NCBI RefSeq assembly: GCF_009498275.1
Contig: NZ_CP045643.1
Coordinates: 2,976,001-3,040,000, forward strand
Length of the DNA stretch: 64,000 nt
DNA from: Streptomyces fagopyri
Lineage (GTDB): Bacteria; Actinomycetota; Actinomycetes; Streptomycetales; Streptomycetaceae
Reading direction: 5' to 3'
The notes under the pieces are model-generated. The model worked only from the letters and a program-made list of their open reading frames with translations, made no database searches and was not told where the DNA came from. Of the stretch, positions 36,101 to 43,470 are shown piece by piece; the stretch's first letter is position 1; each line of letters begins with the position of its first letter. The position numbers and the translations under genes were made by a program.

Positions 36101-36902
36101 GCTGGAGCGCCTTCTTCAGCTCGGCCTCGGCCGAGTCCTTGCGTTCCTTGAGGGCCGCCTCGTCCGCGATCTCCGTCTGGAGCGCCTGCCTGAGGCGTAC
36201 GAGGTCGTCGGCGAGGAGGCGGAGCCGGGCGTCGCGCAGGTCGGCCTGGATGACGGCGGCGCGGCGGGCGACGGCGGCCTGCCGGCCGAGCGGCTTGAGC
36301 TGACGCCGGAGTTCGTCGGTCAGGTCCTGGACCCGGGCGAGGTTCGCCCGCATGGCGTCCAGTTTCCGCAGCGCCTTCTCCTTGCGCTTGCGGTGCTTGA
36401 GGACGCCGGCCGCCTCCTCGATGAACGCGCGGCGGCCCATGGGATCGGCGTGCAGGACGGAGTCGAGCTGCCCCTGTCCGACGATCACGTGCATCTCGCG
36501 GCCGATGCCGGAGTCGGACAGGAGTTCCTGGATGTCGAGGAGCCGGCAGGTGTCGCCGTTGATCTGGTACTCGCTGCCGCCGTTGCGGAACATGATCCGC
36601 GTGATGGTGACCTCGGCGTACTCGATGGGCAGTGCCCCGTCGGAGTTGTCGATGGTCAGGGACACCTCGGCACGGCCCAGCGGCGGGCGGCCGGTGGTGC
36701 CGGCGAAGATGACGTCCTCCATCTTCCCGCCGCGCAGCGACTTCGCCCCCTGTTCACCCATCACCCAGCTCAGGGCGTCCACGACGTTGGACTTGCCCGA
36801 GCCGTTGGGGCCCACGACGCAGGTGATGCCCGGCTCGAAGCGCAGCGTGGTCGCCGAGGCGAACGATTTGAACCCGCGCAGGGTCAGGGCCTTGAGGTGC
36901 AC
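33147..36902 (-). CDS. smc: Chromosome segregation protein SMC
   Basis: A 1251-residue SMC ATPase that compacts and segregates chromosomes with ScpA/ScpB. The GTG at 36902 gives MHLKALTLRGFKSFASATTL, the family start; the upstream frame is rejected. Walker A is VVGPNGSGKSN (residues about 29-39). Long coiled coils flank a hinge near 510-690, and the C-terminus has the signature LSGGERSLTAVALLVSIF and Walker B FYVMDEVEAALDDTN. The hinge contains an unusual insertion of about 65 residues, hydrophilic and with GSH tripeptide repeats (about residues 585-655), making the protein longer than the usual 1170-1190. The acylphosphatase and CAP-domain genes follow in the conserved order. Confidence 0.96.
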   Translation of the reverse strand: MHLKALTLRGFKSFASATTLRFEPGITCVVGPNGSGKSNVVDALSWVMGEQGAKSLRGGKMEDVIFAGTTGRPPLGRAEVSLTIDNSDGALPIEYAEVTITRIMFRNGGSEYQINGDTCRLLDIQELLSDSGIGREMHVIVGQGQLDSVLHADPMGRRAFIEEAAGVLKHRKRKEKALRKLDAMRANLARVQDLTDELRRQLKPLGRQAAVARRAAVIQADLRDARLRLLADDLVRLRQALQTEIADEAALKERKDSAEAELKKALQREALLEDEVRRLTPRLQRAQQTWYELSQLAERVRGTISLADARVKSATSAPPEERRGRDPEDMEREAARVREQEAELEAALEAAEHALEDTVAHRAELERELAVEERRLKDVARAIADRREGLARLGGQVNAARSRAASAQSEIDRLAAARDEAQERAVTAQEEYEQLKAEVDGLDAGDAELTERHDEARAALADAESAFTEAREATTAAERRRAATQARHEALALGLRRKDGTGALLGAKDRLTGLLGPAAELLSVTPGYEVALAAAFGTAADAIAVTTPASAAEAIRLLRKQEAGRAALLLAGAPEEPPAPRIGDGAATDATGRRDAYAVEPARRDRTDSGLGVRQPGRHHEDGHDGDGSHGSHGSHGSDNEADGTRPAHPTGPPRAADLVRGPAELMPAVRRLLRGIVVVGTLEDAEDLVHARPELTAVTAEGDLLGAHFAHGGSAGAPSLLEVQASVDEAAAELDELAVRCEDLGEAQHRAAERREERAASVEELGERRRAAEREKSSVAQQLGRLAGQARGAAGEAERSAAAAARAQEALDRAVEEAEVLAERLAVAEEMPVEEEPDAAVRDRLAADGANARQTEMEARLQVRTHEERVKGLAGRADGLDRAARAEREARARAEQRRARLRHEAAVAEAVASGARQLLAHVEVSLGRAEEERGAAENARTYKEQALGAVRGEGRDLKAELDKLTDSVHRGEVLGAEKRMRMEQLEAKALEELGVEPAALVTEYGPDQLVPPSLPAEGEELPEDPEHPRNQPRQFHRAEQERRLKSAERAYQQLGKVNPLALEEFAALEERHKFLSEQLEDLKKTRADLLQVVKEVDERVEQVFTEAYRDTAREFEGVFSRLFPGGDGRLILTDPDNMLTTGVDVEARPPGKKVKRLSLLSGGERSLTAVALLVSIFKARPSPFYVMDEVEAALDDTNLQRLIRIMQELQEASQLIVITHQKRTMEVADALYGVSMQGDGVSKVISQRLR

Positions 36903-37109
36903 GCCGCCGGACTCTACCTTTCGGGCCGGTCTCACTCCATGAACCCGCGGTTTCACCCATGAACGTGCAGGGCACACCAGACGTACAAGAGCTTGAGGCG
37001 CAGACGGGGGAAAGAAGAAGGGACGCCGAAGAGGCGTCCCTTGCAAATCTGACAACTTAGCGGTTGATAGGGGCTGCCCAACCACTGCTGTCGTGGTGCG
37101 GTGCAGTGA

Positions 37110-37313
37110 TCAGGTGAGCGCAGGCTCCGCCTGGGGTACGTCGATGCTCTCGAGAAGCGAATCGTGAGAAGCGGCAGCCGCGAGCGCGTCGTTCTCGGCC
37201 TGAATCCGTCCGAGCTCGGATTCGAGGTCCTGGACGCGCTGCTGGAGCCGTCGCATCTCGGCAATGAGTCGCGGGTCGGAACCGCCGACGTAACCGAGAA
37301 GCGCCTTTGCCAT
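37110..37313 (-). CDS. Small coiled-coil conserved hypothetical protein
   Basis: A 67-residue acidic protein. The ATG at 37313 gives MAKALLGYVGGSDPRLIAEM; the frame upstream is not conserved in style. The middle (RRLQQRVQDLESELGRIQAE, then NDALAAAA) is a clear coiled coil of about 30 residues. The N-terminal GYVGG..DPRLIAEM pattern is characteristic of a small streptomycete protein usually located upstream of smc. No signal peptide or membrane span is seen. It may be a small scaffold or partner of a larger coiled-coil protein; the function is unknown. Confidence 0.7.
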   Translation of the reverse strand: MAKALLGYVGGSDPRLIAEMRRLQQRVQDLESELGRIQAENDALAAAASHDSLLESIDVPQAEPALT

Positions 37314-37694
37314 GATGGATGGTCCTCCACACTGAGTGACCGACCGAAGCGGTGTGGGTCGTGAGGGAATCGCACCCGCGATGCTTGACACTTGCTAAAT
37401 TCTTGCTGCGGTTCCACATGCCAAACAGCTAAGGTGCGCGGGGCTTTCAGCGTCTCACCAAAAAGTTTGACGGTCAACACGATCACACCCCGTATTGGGG
37501 GGCAACCCGCTGTCGCGCGGCTCTGGGGCGGCTGCGCTGCGACTCGTGTGGGGCCCTGGGGGTGTGGAGATCATCCTTATTCCGGGAGCCTGCCACGACA
37601 AGCCGTTCTTGGCAACCACCAGGCCGTTTCCGCTCCCGGCAGGTGCCAGAGGCATGCGCCGCGGCTTCCGGCGGGGTCCTCGCGCCGGTGACCG
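37314..37694. other. 381-bp intergenic region without a recognised gene
   Basis: The first 150 bp (37330-37480) are unusually AT-rich for this chromosome and probably hold the promoter of the small coiled-coil gene. A GC-rich part follows, with CCGGGAG (37582-37588) and CTCCCGG (37633-37639) as a possible long-loop stem. I see no structured RNA family or credible gene here. Confidence 0.5.
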
Positions 37695-37976
37695 TCACCG
37701 GATGGCGAAGCCGTCGTAGATCCCCCGGGGCGTGTCCCAGATCTCAGTGACTCCGTCCACCCGCCCGGGTGTGTCGTCCCCCTGGAGCCAGCTGAGCAGA
37801 CCCTCGCACGCGGATCTGGGGCCCTCCGCGACCACCTGGACCCGTCCGTCGTCCAGATTGAGAGCAAAACCACTCAGGCCGCCGATCTCCAGCGCCCTGG
37901 CCCGCGTGAACCAGCGGAAACCGACACCCTGGACGCGCCCGCGTACCCAAACAACCACTCGTGCAACCTCGTTCAT
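37695..37976 (-). CDS. acyP: Acylphosphatase
   Basis: A 93-residue enzyme that hydrolyses acyl phosphates. The signature [20 protein letters not shown] contains the catalytic Arg (in GFRW), and [17 protein letters not shown] contains the catalytic Asn. Length and the ATG at 37976 ([20 protein letters not shown]) match the family. It lies between smc and the CAP-domain gene in conserved order and is transcribed opposite to the latter, with about 140 bp between the starts. Confidence 0.95.
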   Translation of the reverse strand: MNEVARVVVWVRGRVQGVGFRWFTRARALEIGGLSGFALNLDDGRVQVVAEGPRSACEGLLSWLQGDDTPGRVDGVTEIWDTPRGIYDGFAIR

Positions 37977-38066
37977 GCGTGCACGCTAACCGGACAAAGT
38001 CTCTCCGGGCACTTCCTCCCCTCCCGCCATGCGGTACCGTCCCGGTCCAATGAGTCTCATATGAAA

Positions 38067-38084
38067 CTCACTCTTTCGAGTGAG
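38067..38084. promoter_or_regulatory. Short inverted repeat before the CAP-domain gene
   Basis: CTCACTC-TTTC-GAGTGAG (38067-38084) forms a 7-bp hairpin 35 bp ahead of the CAP-domain gene start, and another near-palindrome (GAGTCTCATATGAAACTC, 38052-38069) directly precedes it. These may be a regulator site or a 5' UTR hairpin. Confidence 0.35.
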
Positions 38085-38118
38085 GGACGCTGACCGAAAG
38101 ATCGAGGAAGGCCAGGAG

Positions 38119-39093
38119 ATGGGACGCCACCGACGCTCCGCCGCCGGCCGCGCCGCCACAGGCCGCGCCACCGGGGTCACCGATACGTACGGACCCTCTA
38201 CGGAAAGCTATGGGCCGGAGAACCTGTACGGGTACGCGGCCATCGCCGACCTCCCGAGCACGGCCGCCGCGCGCTCGCACCGCAGGAGGAAGGCCGCCAC
38301 GCCCGTTCGCACGGGTCTGCTCGGTGTCTCGGCGGCCGTCGCCCTGGGCACCGTCGCCGTCGCGGCCGGAGTGGTGCCCGGCGCGAAGGACTACGCGCTC
38401 GGCGGCGGGAGCAACAACTCCGACAAGGTGCAGGCCGTCGGTTCCCCCTCCAGCCAGGAGACCCAGCAGGGCGGCACGTCGGGCAGCGCGGACAGCCGCG
38501 ACGACCAGTCGACGAGCCGCGACTCCGACCGCGCCTCCTCCCCTTCCGCGCCCGCCTCCACGTCGGTGCCCACCGCGCCGGCGGCGACACCCACCCAGAA
38601 GCCGGTGACCACCGAGCCGGGCGAGACCGCCGAGCCCAAGGAGCCCTCGGCTCCGGTCTCCGAGGTCGCGCGGCCGAAGGCGCCGGTGGCCACCGCCCCG
38701 GTGACGGTGTCGGCCGAGGCCGCCGCGGAGGCCGAGGTGCTCAAGCTGGTCAACGACGAGCGGGCCAAGGTCGGCTGCACCCCGGTCACGGCGAACAGCG
38801 CCCTGACGGACCTCGCCCAGTCCTTCAGCGACGACATGGCCCTGCGTGACTTCTTCGACCACACCGACCCGAGCGGGCTCAGCCCGTGGGACCGTGCGGC
38901 GAAGGCGGGCATCACCGCGCTCGGCGGCGAGAACATAGCCCGTGGCCAGGCGGACGCGGCCGCGGTCATGGACGCCTGGATGAACAGCGAGGGCCACCGC
39001 GCCAACATACTGAACTGCGACTTCAAGACCCTGGGCGTCGGCGTGCACCTCGCCGCGGGCGGCCCCTGGTGGACGCAGGACTTCGGCTACTGA
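38119..39093 (+). CDS. Membrane-anchored CAP-domain (SCP-like) extracellular protein
   Basis: A 324-residue protein. The ATG at 38119 follows CAGGAG. The N-terminus is cytosolic and Arg-rich, followed by a hydrophobic segment at about residues 63-88 (TGLLGVSAAVALGTVAVAAG). A long Ser/Thr/Pro-rich linker follows, then a CAP domain from about residue 205 (EVLKLVNDERAKVGCTPVTA; DFFDHTDPSGLSPWDRAAKA; ALGGENIARGQ). WMNSEGHRANILNCDFKTLG is the SCP signature, and the C-terminal residues are WWTQDFGY. It probably acts at the cell surface; the bacterial CAP role is unclear. The integrated element begins exactly at its stop codon, which is preserved. Confidence 0.9.
   Translation: MGRHRRSAAGRAATGRATGVTDTYGPSTESYGPENLYGYAAIADLPSTAAARSHRRRKAATPVRTGLLGVSAAVALGTVAVAAGVVPGAKDYALGGGSNNSDKVQAVGSPSSQETQQGGTSGSADSRDDQSTSRDSDRASSPSAPASTSVPTAPAATPTQKPVTTEPGETAEPKEPSAPVSEVARPKAPVATAPVTVSAEAAAEAEVLKLVNDERAKVGCTPVTANSALTDLAQSFSDDMALRDFFDHTDPSGLSPWDRAAKAGITALGGENIARGQADAAAVMDAWMNSEGHRANILNCDFKTLGVGVHLAAGGPWWTQDFGY
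39081..39093 (+). repeat. Left attachment repeat (attL), 3' end of the CAP-domain gene
   Basis: CTTCGGCTACTGA contains the last codons and stop of the CAP-domain gene. It recurs at 45489-45501 where the chromosome resumes. The element DNA starts with a GATAATCGC stretch. The stop codon stays intact after integration. Confidence 0.75.
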
Positions 39094-39100
39094 GATAATC

Positions 39101-39146
39101 GCAGGTCAGAGCCCCAGGTACTGCCTGGGGCCGTCTCTGGGCCGTC
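39101..39146. repeat. Possible arm-type integrase sites at the left end
   Basis: GCAGGTCAGA (39101-39110) recurs at 45462-45471. GGGGCCGTCTCTGGGCCGTC (39127-39146) recurs with two mismatches at 45362-45381. Pairs of repeats inside both ends and close to the core are typical of tyrosine-integrase arm sites; the role is inferred. Confidence 0.4.
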
Positions 39147-39155
39147 AGGCACCGA

Positions 39156-40352
39156 TCAGTCCGGGAAGACACGGTCCACGGCGGCCCGGGTGCGAGTTCC
39201 GCTTGTCGGCATCAGGTGGGTGTACGTCCGCAGCGTGAATCCGGGGTCGTGATGACCGAGGTACTCGCTGAGTGCCTTGATGCTCTCCCCCGCGTCCAGG
39301 AGCACCGAGGCGTAGAAGTGCCTCAGCGCGTGCATTCCGTTGTCGCGTCCGGTCTCGACTCCAGCGGCCCGAAGCGCCGGCCGCCAGACCCGATCGTTGA
39401 ATCGGTTGCGGTCGAGCGGAAGTCCCGCGGGACCCGTGAAGAACAGCGAAGCCGTCACGGGTGGCCCGTCGAGAGCCTTCCAGGGAAGGGTGACCCGGAC
39501 AGCCGGGCACGCTTTGAGGTGAGCAGCCAGGGCACGAGCCACCGAATCGGGCAGCGGTACGTCCCGCTCCTTGCCGCCCTTGGGTGGAGCGAAGATCGGT
39601 CGGTGCAGTCGCAGCAGCTTGACCTGCCGAACGACGTGCAGCGTTCCGTTGGCGAAGTCCACATCCTCCACCGCCAGGCCGAACGTCTCCCCTTGTCTCA
39701 GCCCACATCCGGCGGCGAGGTTGACGAGGGCCGCGTACCGCTCCGGCAGCGCCGAACGGACCGCCAACAGGCGCTCGACAGACCAGGGCTTCACCTTGCG
39801 CGGCTCAAGCCGAGGCGCCCTGACCGACCGGGCACGGCACGGGTTCTCCCTGATCACCCGATCCTCAACAGCGGCAGTGAACACCGTTGAGACATGGGCG
39901 AAGATGCCCCGGCGGTAGCCGGCGGAGAGGCCCCGGTCTTCCAGTACCCGCAACCAGACCCGGAGGTGTGACGGGGTGAACGACGCCATCGGACGCACAC
40001 CGAGGTGCGGGATCGCGTGCAGGCGTAGACGGCTCTCCACCGACTCGCGGGTGAGAGGATCCGTGATCTGCGAGGCTATCCACCCAGTTGCGTACTGTTC
40101 GAACGTGACCTTGCCCGCGTCAGGAGCGACATAGTCGCCGCGCGACATGTCCGCCTCGATGTTGGTGAGCCAGCGTTCGGCCTCTCGCTTCTTACGATCG
40201 GGGAAGCTCTTGGACTTCTCCGAGCCGTCCGGTCCGATGTACCGGGCGCGATAGCGCAGACCGGTCCCGTGTCGATCGGTCTTGACCTTGACCGTCTTGC
40301 CGCCAGCGCCTGGCTCGGTCTTGTACCAGCGGTCCTGGATGTGTCCGGCCAT
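39156..40352 (-). CDS. int: Tyrosine recombinase integrase of the pSAM2-like element
   Basis: A 398-residue phage-type integrase. The N-terminal part (residues about 1-75) is basic and probably binds arm-type DNA; a SAM-like core-binding domain occupies about 80-180. The catalytic domain carries Arg219 (GCGLRQGET), His341-Ala-Leu-Arg344 (MHALRHF), a histidine in YLGHHDP (367/368) and nucleophile Tyr377 (RTYTHL). The ATG at 40352 overlaps the excisionase stop as TGATG. The gene sits next to the left attachment site. It catalyses insertion at, and with Xis excision from, the 3' end of the CAP gene. Confidence 0.96.
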   Translation of the reverse strand: MAGHIQDRWYKTEPGAGGKTVKVKTDRHGTGLRYRARYIGPDGSEKSKSFPDRKKREAERWLTNIEADMSRGDYVAPDAGKVTFEQYATGWIASQITDPLTRESVESRLRLHAIPHLGVRPMASFTPSHLRVWLRVLEDRGLSAGYRRGIFAHVSTVFTAAVEDRVIRENPCRARSVRAPRLEPRKVKPWSVERLLAVRSALPERYAALVNLAAGCGLRQGETFGLAVEDVDFANGTLHVVRQVKLLRLHRPIFAPPKGGKERDVPLPDSVARALAAHLKACPAVRVTLPWKALDGPPVTASLFFTGPAGLPLDRNRFNDRVWRPALRAAGVETGRDNGMHALRHFYASVLLDAGESIKALSEYLGHHDPGFTLRTYTHLMPTSGTRTRAAVDRVFPD

Positions 40353-40549
40353 CAGGCAGCCCCTTCCACGAGGGACTGCACCCAGGACTGAACGTCTGCC
40401 GGGTCGTACCGAAGGTGCCGCCCGACGCGGAAACCGCGGGGCCCGGTGCCTTTGCGGCGCCACTGGTAGACCGTCTCGACACTTGGCAGCCGGAACATGA
40501 CGACCAGGTCTTCCGGGGTGAGGTACTGGACGGGCATGGGCCCGGTCAT
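40352..40549 (-). CDS. xis: Excisionase-like MerR-type HTH protein
   Basis: A 65-residue DNA-binding protein. The ATG at 40549 was chosen because GGGAGG lies 7 bp upstream and it overlaps the Rep stop as ATGA; a GTG two codons upstream is possible. YLTPEDLVVMFRLPSVETVY followed by QWRRKGTGPRGFRVGRHLRY is the winged-helix of the helix_turn_helix_17/excisionase family. It directly precedes int, the standard AICE order rep-xis-int, and should direct excisive recombination. Confidence 0.88.
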   Translation of the reverse strand: MTGPMPVQYLTPEDLVVMFRLPSVETVYQWRRKGTGPRGFRVGRHLRYDPADVQSWVQSLVEGAA

Positions 40550-41973
40550 GCGCACACCTCCCAGCCGTCAGGCTCGGGCATCTCGGCCAAGGCTTCGCGT
40601 GCGGCGTCTCGGTTCGTCTGGATGTCCTTTGCGATGGTTGCGGCGAGCCAGGATTCGCCGGGGGTGTGGCCGTGTCCGGCGTAGGTCCAGTGGGCGAGCA
40701 CGAGCGTGGAGCCCTCCGAGTCGTCGAGATCCTCGGAGAGCCCGCGCTCGCGGCGTTCCTGCCGGGCGCGGTAGTCGGCGCGCACCTGGCGCAGGGCACC
40801 GAGGGTGGTGGAGTAGCGGCGGGACTTGGTGGAGAAGTGGCCGCGGAAGCCGAGCATGTGGGACCAGTGGGCGAGCATCCGTTCCGGGTAGGCGTCGTTC
40901 AGGTCCCAGCACGCTTCGATCAGGCGCCGGGTGTGGCCGGGCAGGGGCAGCTTGTCGAGTTCCGAGAGTTCCCCGACCCGGCGGTCGACGGTGCCGGTTG
41001 TCTCGGCCGCTTTGGTGGCGTACTTGGCCACGTAGGAGGCCACGGCCTGTTCCGTCAGCTCCTCGTTGCCGAGGGCGCCGATGGGCTGCACGTCGACCTG
41101 TGAGCCCCACCGCAGTACTCGGGCGGGGAAGTCCCCGGCAGCCGCAAGAGGAACAGAGACCCGGTCGGCAGCGGCACGGATCGCGTCGTCCAGGAGCGCG
41201 ACCGTGGCCCACGCCGGCGGGGAGGTGTCGGGCCCGTCCGGACCATCCATGCGCACCACCGCGTGGAAGTGGACAGCCCCGCGCTTCTGGAACTCGGCGA
41301 CCTTGCCGAAGGAGACCCGACACACCTCCTTCAAGGCGGCCTGCGTCAGGCCCGCGTGTGCGGCGATCTCCCGGCGCAGGTAGATCGTGAACCGGCGCCA
41401 AAGGTCCCCGGCATGGTTGTTCCACAACACCGCGCCCGCATAGTCGTACCGAGCCGGGTCCAAGGCTGTGCCGAGTGCCGGATCGTCCTCCGTATGGAAG
41501 CTCCCGCAGCGGCAGCGGCCGGAGGCGGGCCGGTTGTGGACGGGGCCGAACGAGGGCGCGGTGAGGGTCGCGAACACGCGGGGGTGATCCCGGACGATCG
41601 TGGACACGCCCTTGTTCACGTCACCGATGATCCCGGCACGGATCAGGTGATAGGTGTCCCCGGCGTAGGTCCAGGCGCACGACGGGCAGCGCGAGGCCCG
41701 CCGGTTGCCGCACGCGACCCGTAGCCGTCCGCCAGGCTCGTCGGCGGTGCTGTAGGAGTAGAGGACGTCACCGGTCGCGCGGTCGCGGGTGACGGTCTGG
41801 CCCATCAGGTGAATCGGGTTGGCGCAGCCGCCGGTACGGCGGACCTGTTCCTGCCAGCGGTCGAAGCCGGGCGAGTTGGCCACCCGTAGCAGGTCGGCGA
41901 GGGTCAGGGGGTCGGTGCCCATGGAGGCCGCAGCGCCAGCCACGGCCTCCGGGGCGACGGGGAAGTCCGTCAC
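40546..41973 (-). CDS. RepSA-like rolling-circle replication initiator
   Basis: A 475-residue initiator related to the Rep of pSAM2 and similar Streptomyces elements. Motif I-like FATLTAPSFG (134-143), the metal-binding HUH motif HFH (235-237, in RGAVHFHAVVRMDG) and motif III-like SYVAKYATK (313-321) with tyrosines 314/318 indicate a rolling-circle endonuclease. Cysteines CGNRRASRCPSC (88-99) probably bind zinc. It starts with GTG overlapping the upstream stop as GTGA and ends in an ATGA overlap with xis, so the operon is tightly coupled. It nicks the double-strand origin, which I could not place. Confidence 0.88.
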   Translation of the reverse strand: MTDFPVAPEAVAGAAASMGTDPLTLADLLRVANSPGFDRWQEQVRRTGGCANPIHLMGQTVTRDRATGDVLYSYSTADEPGGRLRVACGNRRASRCPSCAWTYAGDTYHLIRAGIIGDVNKGVSTIVRDHPRVFATLTAPSFGPVHNRPASGRCRCGSFHTEDDPALGTALDPARYDYAGAVLWNNHAGDLWRRFTIYLRREIAAHAGLTQAALKEVCRVSFGKVAEFQKRGAVHFHAVVRMDGPDGPDTSPPAWATVALLDDAIRAAADRVSVPLAAAGDFPARVLRWGSQVDVQPIGALGNEELTEQAVASYVAKYATKAAETTGTVDRRVGELSELDKLPLPGHTRRLIEACWDLNDAYPERMLAHWSHMLGFRGHFSTKSRRYSTTLGALRQVRADYRARQERRERGLSEDLDDSEGSTLVLAHWTYAGHGHTPGESWLAATIAKDIQTNRDAAREALAEMPEPDGWEVCA

Positions 41974-42179
41974 GCGGCCACCGCCAGCGGGGCCGGGGCG
42001 GGGGTGTAGCCGAAGGAATGGTCGCGCGGGCAGATCAGGTCACCGTCGTGGGTGACGATGGACAGGCCGTCGATGTCGACGCGGACCCAGGCCGGGGCGT
42101 GGGTGCCGCAGGCGGGGCAGTGCGGCGACCGGGCTGGTAATGCGTCCAGCAGGTCGGCGCAGGAGGCGAGCACGCTCAT
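41970..42179 (-). CDS. Small zinc-ribbon-like hypothetical protein
   Basis: A 69-residue protein with CPACGTHAP and, 27 residues later, CPRDHSF, suggesting a small zinc-binding fold (Cys-x2-Cys plus Cys/His). Proteins of this size between Rep and another small gene occur in many AICEs. It overlaps both neighbours by a few bases (ATGA/GTGA-type), so it is part of the rep-xis-int operon. Function unknown. Confidence 0.65.
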   Translation of the reverse strand: MSVLASCADLLDALPARSPHCPACGTHAPAWVRVDIDGLSIVTHDGDLICPRDHSFGYTPAPAPLAVAA

Positions 42180-42511
42180 GCCGCCACCTCCAGCACCGGC
42201 GGGGGCACGAGCGCGGTGAGACGGGCGACGTGCGCGGCGAGCCGCTGCTTGGCGCCGTCGCTGATCTCGTCGTCCGTGATCTGACCGGGCGCGTACTCGT
42301 TGAGGCCGGAGCCGTCGCAGTAGCCGCAGAAGATCTCCAACGGGTCGCAGTCCTCACCGGCCCAGCCGGAGCCCTCGCACCTGACGCAGTCGGCCCAGGG
42401 GCGCGAGGTCAGGAAGAACAGGCATTCGGCCGGATCAGCGCACTGAGAACCCATGCAGGCCGGGCAACCGCGCTGAAGCAGGACATGCACCGTCAGGGGA
42501 GAAGCAGGCAT
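42176..42511 (-). CDS. Cysteine-rich small hypothetical protein, first gene of the rep operon
   Basis: A 111-residue protein starting MPASPLTVHVLLQRGCPACM. It has four cysteine pairs or near-pairs (CPAC, CADPAEC, CVRC, CGYC), with the CVRCEGSGWAG and CGYCDGSGL pair resembling a DnaJ-type CxxCxGxG zinc finger. It is the first gene of the leftward operon and faces the GntR-type regulator across about 200 bp. Such zinc-finger proteins are common in AICEs, but no function is assigned. The ATG at 42511 was chosen over longer frames that would cover the promoter region. Confidence 0.6.
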   Translation of the reverse strand: MPASPLTVHVLLQRGCPACMGSQCADPAECLFFLTSRPWADCVRCEGSGWAGEDCDPLEIFCGYCDGSGLNEYAPGQITDDEISDGAKQRLAAHVARLTALVPPPVLEVAA

Positions 42512-42667
42512 GATGGAGGTTCCCTTCGTGGGATCAGGGGAGCGACGTATCTGCTTGGCGGTAGGGCGTCGCTCCCTGCTTTTCGTCCTAGGCAAAAGGT
42601 TATAATGAGTATGACGACTCGACAAGGAGGTTTGACGGCCCGTCTTCACCTGGCTCAAAGGGGCATG

Positions 42668-42691
42668 GTCTACTTGTTCTATCGAGTAGAC
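42668..42691. promoter_or_regulatory. Palindromic operator before the GntR-type regulator
   Basis: GTCTACT (42668-42674), a 10-bp spacer and AGTAGAC (42685-42691) form a perfect inverted repeat 18 bp upstream of the regulator start; a further half site GTAGAT lies at 42699-42704. AT-rich sequence with a TATAAT (42601-42606) on the plus strand lies further left. An autoregulatory KorSA-type operator is likely. Confidence 0.5.
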
Positions 42692-42708
42692 GGAGAGAGT
42701 AGATAGCT

Positions 42709-43470
42709 ATGGCCAGCTACCAGGGACGACCGGCGTACGTGCAGGTTGCCGATGACATCCGGCAACAGATCACGGATGGCACACTCCAGGCGGGAGACCG
42801 GATCCCCTCTGAGGCTGAGCTCATGGAGGACTACGGTGTCTCGCGCATCGTGATCCGCAACGCCATGGAAGTCGTGCAGAACGAAGGCTTGGTCATCAAG
42901 CAGCAAGGGCGCGGCACCTTCGTGCGCGAGCAGCGACCGCTGCGCCGGCGGGTACTCGGCGATCTCTACGGCAAGCGGCCAACAGGCTCACCGATGAAGC
43001 GCGCCACAGAGTCCGAAGGCCGTCGTTCAGAGTGGGAGTACCAGAGCCGCCGGACCATGGCGACGAAGGCGATTGCCGATCGGTTGGCCCTTGAGCCTGG
43101 AGCTCCCGTTACGCGAACGACGTACCGCTTCTTCGCTGATGACGAACCCATCATGCTGTCGACGTCGCACGAGCCCCTTGAGATCACAGAGGGGACGCCG
43201 GTGGAGCAGCCGGAAGGCGGAACCATCACAGGCGTGGTTCCTCGCATGGACTCGTTGGGCCTTCACATCACGCACGTCACCGAGGACGTGAACGCCCGTG
43301 CGCCACGACCGTACGAGAGCGAGGCCCTTCAAATCGGCCCCGGCGTACCCGTGATGGCGATTACCCGGACGTACTACGTCAACGATCGCCCGGTCGAGAC
43401 TGCCGACATCATCGTTGCGGCCGACCGCTACACGCTGACCTATCACGTCCCCGTGCCGCCTTTGAGCTGA
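42709..43470 (+). CDS. GntR/HutC-family regulator with UTRA domain (KorSA-like)
   Basis: A 253-residue repressor. The N-terminal winged helix-turn-helix (YVQVADDIRQQITDGTLQAG, then SEAELMEDYGVSRIVIRNAM) is GntR-type. The C-terminal UTRA domain covers about residues 95-245 (EPGAPVTRTTYRFFADDEPI; ADIIVAADRYTLTYHVPVPP). In pSAM2 the related KorSA represses transfer and activation genes. Here it faces the rep operon across a region with an inverted repeat, so it probably controls itself and that operon. The ATG at 42709 is preceded by GGAGAGAG. Confidence 0.88.
   Translation: MASYQGRPAYVQVADDIRQQITDGTLQAGDRIPSEAELMEDYGVSRIVIRNAMEVVQNEGLVIKQQGRGTFVREQRPLRRRVLGDLYGKRPTGSPMKRATESEGRRSEWEYQSRRTMATKAIADRLALEPGAPVTRTTYRFFADDEPIMLSTSHEPLEITEGTPVEQPEGGTITGVVPRMDSLGLHITHVTEDVNARAPRPYESEALQIGPGVPVMAITRTYYVNDRPVETADIIVAADRYTLTYHVPVPPLS

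Noticed and set aside
37314..37694. Structured RNA (4.5S RNA, tmRNA or RNase P RNA) in the gap before acyP
   Set aside because: I found none of the conserved sequence blocks of these RNAs; only one weak long-loop stem is present.
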